7,438 bases of DNA from Paracoccaceae bacterium (GTDB taxonomy: Bacteria > Pseudomonadota > Alphaproteobacteria > Rhodobacterales > Rhodobacteraceae): contig JABSSB010000004.1 in assembly GCA_013214715.1 (NCBI GenBank), positions 48,820-56,257 on the forward strand, given 5' to 3'. Below the pieces are notes generated by a model. That model searched no databases, was not told the DNA's origin, and was given only the letters and a program-made list of their open reading frames with translations. Of the stretch, positions 5,208 through 7,438 are shown piece after piece. The position numbers and the translations under genes were made by a program. The stretch's first letter is position 1. Every line of letters starts with the position of its first letter.

Positions 5208-7438
5208 AAGATGCTCATCGATGCCACCCACGCGGAGGAAACCCGTGTTGTGGTGGTGGACGGAAACAAGGTCGAGGAGTTCGACTTTGAGTCCGAAAAC
5301 AAGCGGCAACTGGCAGGCAATATCTATCTAGCGAAGGTCACGCGGGTCGAACCCTCGCTGCAGGCGGCCTTTGTCGATTATGGCGGGAACCGGCACGGTT
5401 TTCTGGCCTTTTCCGAGATTCATCCCGATTACTATCAGATCCCGGTCGCCGATCGCGAAGCCCTGATGGCCGAGGAACGCGCCTATGCCGAAGCGCAGCG
5501 CGCCCGCGATGAGGAAGAAGAGGAAAAGCCCAAGCGCAAATCCCGCTCGCGGTCGCGCTCGAAATCCAAGGCCGCCGAAGCCACTGCCCAGACAGAGATC
5601 GCGGGGATGGAGACCATCGACCTGACCGAGGCCGATGGAGAGGTCTCCTCTGATTCTGACAAGGCTCACGCCCCGGTGGATCGTGTGGCTGAGGCCCCCG
5701 TCGAAGACCCCGATGACGCGCCCGAGGCCGTTGCCGAAGCTGTCGATAGCGCCGATGCCGCAGAGGCCGCGCCTGAGGCCGAGGCTGAGGAAAACGTCGC
5801 AGCCGAAGATACGCATGTGGCACAGGACGCCTCTGAGCCCGAAGCGGAACCTGCGTCTGAAGGCGACGCAGACAGTGACGCGGCACAGACCTCCGATGCC
5901 GAGGTCACCGCCGAGGCCACGGCAAATGAGGATGCGCCCGAAGCCGAGGACACGCCGCCCGCAGATGAGGATGGCAAACCGACCTCCTATATGTCCGAAA
6001 CCACGCCCAAGGATCAGGACGCGGTGATCACGGATGACGCATCCGAAGGCAGCGACACAGAGGCTGCCCCGGAAGATGCGCCTGTCGCCGAAGAGGTCAC
6101 CGCCGAGGCTGAGCCGGGTGAAGACGTGGCGGCTGGGGACATCGATGGCGAAACCCCTGCTGTTGACGCGACCGATGCGACCGAAACTGTGGCAGAGGAG
6201 GCCGCGGCGCCAGAGGCCGTGGACGACACGGCCGAGGCAGAGCCGGTCGCCGACGACGCGCAAGCGGATGAGGCCCCGGCAGAGGACGCGACACAAAAAG
6301 AGGCCGCGCCGCTGGAGGGTGAGATCCTCGAGGCCGAAGAAGACACGCCGGATGATATCGAATCCGTCGCTGATGAGGATGACGCCGAGGATATCCGCCG
6401 GGTGCGCAAACCACGTCCGCGCCGCTACAAGATCCAGGAAGTTATCAAGGTCCGCCAGATCATGCTGGTGCAGGTGGTCAAGGAAGAACGCGGCAACAAG
6501 GGCGCGGCGCTGACGACCTATCTGTCGCTGGCGGGTCGCTATTGCGTCTTGATGCCCAACACGGCGCGCGGCGGCGGGATCAGCCGCAAGATCACCAATG
6601 CCGCCGACCGCAAAAAGCTGAAAGACATCGCCTCGGACATGGATGTGCCGCAAGGCGCGGGGCTGATCGTGCGCACGGCAGGCGCCAAGCGCACCAAGGC
6701 CGAGATCAAGCGCGATTATGAATATCTTCAGCGCATGTGGGAACAGATCCGCGCGCTGACGCTGCAATCCATTGCGCCCGCGAAAATCTATGAGGAAGGC
6801 GACCTGATCAAACGCTCGATCCGCGATCTTTACAGCCGCGAGATCGACGAGGTGCTGGTCGAAGGCGAGCAGGGCTATCGCAACGCCAAGGACTTCATGA
6901 AAATGATCATGCCGTCCCACGCCAAGAATGTGCGCCCCTATACCGACGCGATGCCGCTGTTCGCGCGCTATCAGGTGGAAACCTATCTGGCGGGCATGTT
7001 CAACCCGACCGTGCAGTTGAAATCCGGTGGTTATATCGTGATCGGCGTGACCGAAGCGCTGGTGGCGATCGATGTGAACTCGGGCAAGGCCACCAAAGAA
7101 GGCTCGATCGAGGAAACCGCGCTCAAGACCAATCTGGAAGCCGCCGATGAGGTTGCGCGCCAGCTGCGCCTGCGCGATCTGGCCGGGCTGATCGTGATCG
7201 ATTTCATCGACATGGATGAGCGCAAGAACAACTCTGCCGTGGAAAAGCGCATGAAGGATCGGTTGAAGACCGACCGCGCGCGCATCCAGGTGGGGCGGAT
7301 TTCGGGCTTTGGCCTGATGGAGATGAGCCGCCAGCGCCTGCGGCCGGGCATGTTGGAGGCCACGACGCAGCCCTGTCCGCATTGTCACGGCACGGGCCTG
7401 ATCCGCTCTACCAGGCTGAGCTACACTCCGACCGTGGC
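5199..7438 (+). CDS. rne: Ribonuclease E, catalytic domain with acidic S1 insertion; 3' partial
   Basis: RNase E is the main mRNA-decay and rRNA/tRNA-processing endonuclease. It cuts single-stranded AU-rich RNA, prefers 5'-monophosphate ends and scaffolds the degradosome. 746 codons are open to the window end. Residues 1-90 (MAKKMLIDATH, then GNIYLAKVTRVEPSLQAAFV) are the start of the catalytic domain and the first part of S1; S1 resumes at about 410 (KIQEVIKVRQIMLVQVVKEE). Between them lies an insertion of about 310 residues. The 5'-sensor motif IVRTAG gives Arg492/Thr493, the counterparts of E. coli R169/T170. The catalytic aspartates are Asp625 (AIDVNS) and Asp668 (IVIDFID), with the same 43-residue spacing as in E. 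coli. The zinc-link is CPHC (Cys726/Cys729). After GTGLIRS the sequence no longer resembles RNase E, so the last ~9 codons are probably not native. The C-terminal scaffold region is absent. The start is chosen from the conserved MAKKMLIDATH. Confidence 0.95.
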   Translation, partial: MAKKMLIDATHAEETRVVVVDGNKVEEFDFESENKRQLAGNIYLAKVTRVEPSLQAAFVDYGGNRHGFLAFSEIHPDYYQIPVADREALMAEERAYAEAQRARDEEEEEKPKRKSRSRSRSKSKAAEATAQTEIAGMETIDLTEADGEVSSDSDKAHAPVDRVAEAPVEDPDDAPEAVAEAVDSADAAEAAPEAEAEENVAAEDTHVAQDASEPEAEPASEGDADSDAAQTSDAEVTAEATANEDAPEAEDTPPADEDGKPTSYMSETTPKDQDAVITDDASEGSDTEAAPEDAPVAEEVTAEAEPGEDVAAGDIDGETPAVDATDATETVAEEAAAPEAVDDTAEAEPVADDAQADEAPAEDATQKEAAPLEGEILEAEEDTPDDIESVADEDDAEDIRRVRKPRPRRYKIQEVIKVRQIMLVQVVKEERGNKGAALTTYLSLAGRYCVLMPNTARGGGISRKITNAADRKKLKDIASDMDVPQGAGLIVRTAGAKRTKAEIKRDYEYLQRMWEQIRALTLQSIAPAKIYEEGDLIKRSIRDLYSREIDEVLVEGEQGYRNAKDFMKMIMPSHAKNVRPYTDAMPLFARYQVETYLAGMFNPTVQLKSGGYIVIGVTEALVAIDVNSGKATKEGSIEETALKTNLEAADEVARQLRLRDLAGLIVIDFIDMDERKNNSAVEKRMKDRLKTDRARIQVGRISGFGLMEMSRQRLRPGMLEATTQPCPHCHGTGLIRSTRLSYTPTV
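5484..6425 (+). other. Acidic low-complexity insertion splitting the RNase E S1 domain
   Basis: Within rne, about residues 96-409 have no counterpart in E. coli RNase E, whose S1 domain runs through without interruption. The segment starts with a basic SR-rich patch (KPKRKSRSRSRSKSK, 110-124). By hand count, 131-400 contain 95 Asp/Glu and only 6 Lys/Arg, with Ala, Pro and Val filling much of the rest and no Cys or Trp. It ends with an arginine-rich patch (RRVRKPRPRRY, 400-410). It is likely disordered. Acidic S1 insertions are known in alphaproteobacterial RNase E; this one seems long. A 17-base exact repeat encoding EVTAEA occurs at 5901-5917 and 6093-6109. Confidence 0.8.
7405..7430 (-). 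tRNA. 5' part of a tRNA, probably tRNA-Pro (partial)
   Basis: Read on the minus strand, 7430-7405 gives the 5' acceptor strand CGGAGTG, then T8 and A9, the D-stem GCTC, the canonical D-loop AGCCTGGTA (with G18-G19 and A21) and the closing D-stem GAGC. This is exactly tRNA positions 1-25 (26 bases with one extra D-loop base). The C1 start and GCCTGGTAG in the D-arm suggest tRNA-Pro, but the anticodon is not present, so identity is tentative. The anticodon arm and 3' half are missing because the sequence runs directly into rne at about 7404-7409. It overlaps the last rne codons and probably marks a chimeric junction. Confidence 0.55.

Noticed and set aside
4502..5320. Minus-strand open frame crossing the dctD-rne intergenic region
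   Set aside because: It begins inside rne and ends in dctD, shows no domain, and overlaps hairpin-rich leader sequence.
5484..6425. Acidic insertion as an inserted mobile element in rne
   Set aside because: The frame is maintained, there are no terminal inverted repeats or target duplications, and acidic S1 insertions occur in other alphaproteobacterial RNase E proteins.
5635..6513. Pro/Arg/Thr-rich frames on the + strand within the acidic insertion, possible overlapping genes
   Set aside because: They are +1/+2 shadows of Glu/Asp/Ala codons. The RNase E frame continues unbroken on both sides, so no separate gene is needed.
5328..7388. Open reading frame of 686 codons on the minus strand opposite rne
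   Set aside because: Same reason: it mirrors RNase E and the GC-rich acidic insertion, and its Gly/Leu/Arg-rich translation has no recognisable domain.

Overview
The window looks like chromosomal DNA of an alphaproteobacterium, most likely a member of the Rhodobacterales (Roseobacter/Rhodobacter type). The base composition is high in G+C, the FGAM synthase is of the split PurS/PurQ type, and the PurC, DctB/DctD and RNase E proteins read like Rhodobacterales versions. This placement comes from recognising the protein sequences, not from a database search. All protein genes lie on the + strand, and both ends of the window cut through genes.

Left part (1-1541): a purine-biosynthesis cluster. 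It holds the 3' four-fifths of purC (SAICAR synthase), then purS and purQ, two of the three subunits of phosphoribosylformylglycinamidine (FGAM) synthase. purL is not present. purS and purQ overlap by one base (TGATG) and are probably translationally coupled.

Middle part (1578-4711): a two-component system. A membrane-bound DctB-type histidine kinase precedes a DctD-type response regulator by only 20 bases. No C4-dicarboxylate transporter gene lies beside them. The regulator has receiver, AAA+ and Fis-type DNA-binding regions, but its AAA+ domain lacks the GAFTGA loop used to contact sigma-54, and its Walker B acidic pair is reversed (ED instead of DE). It is therefore unlikely to be an ordinary sigma-54 activator.

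Right part (4712-7438): a 487-base non-coding region followed by rne (RNase E). The non-coding region holds possible terminator hairpins for dctD, a weak candidate promoter and what looks like a long, structured leader for rne, including two hairpins with the same UGAUG loop. The RNase E N-terminal domain carries all key residues. Its S1 domain is split by an acidic, low-complexity insertion of about 310 residues between two basic patches. At the last ~30 bases the RNase E sequence stops matching the family just after its zinc-link motif and becomes the 5' part of a tRNA (probably tRNA-Pro) on the minus strand. This is most simply a chimeric contig end.

Most of the window is core metabolism and housekeeping, and I do not see an obvious new defence or mobile system. 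The points most worth a second look are the degenerate DctD, the rne leader, the RNase E insertion and the junction at the right end.
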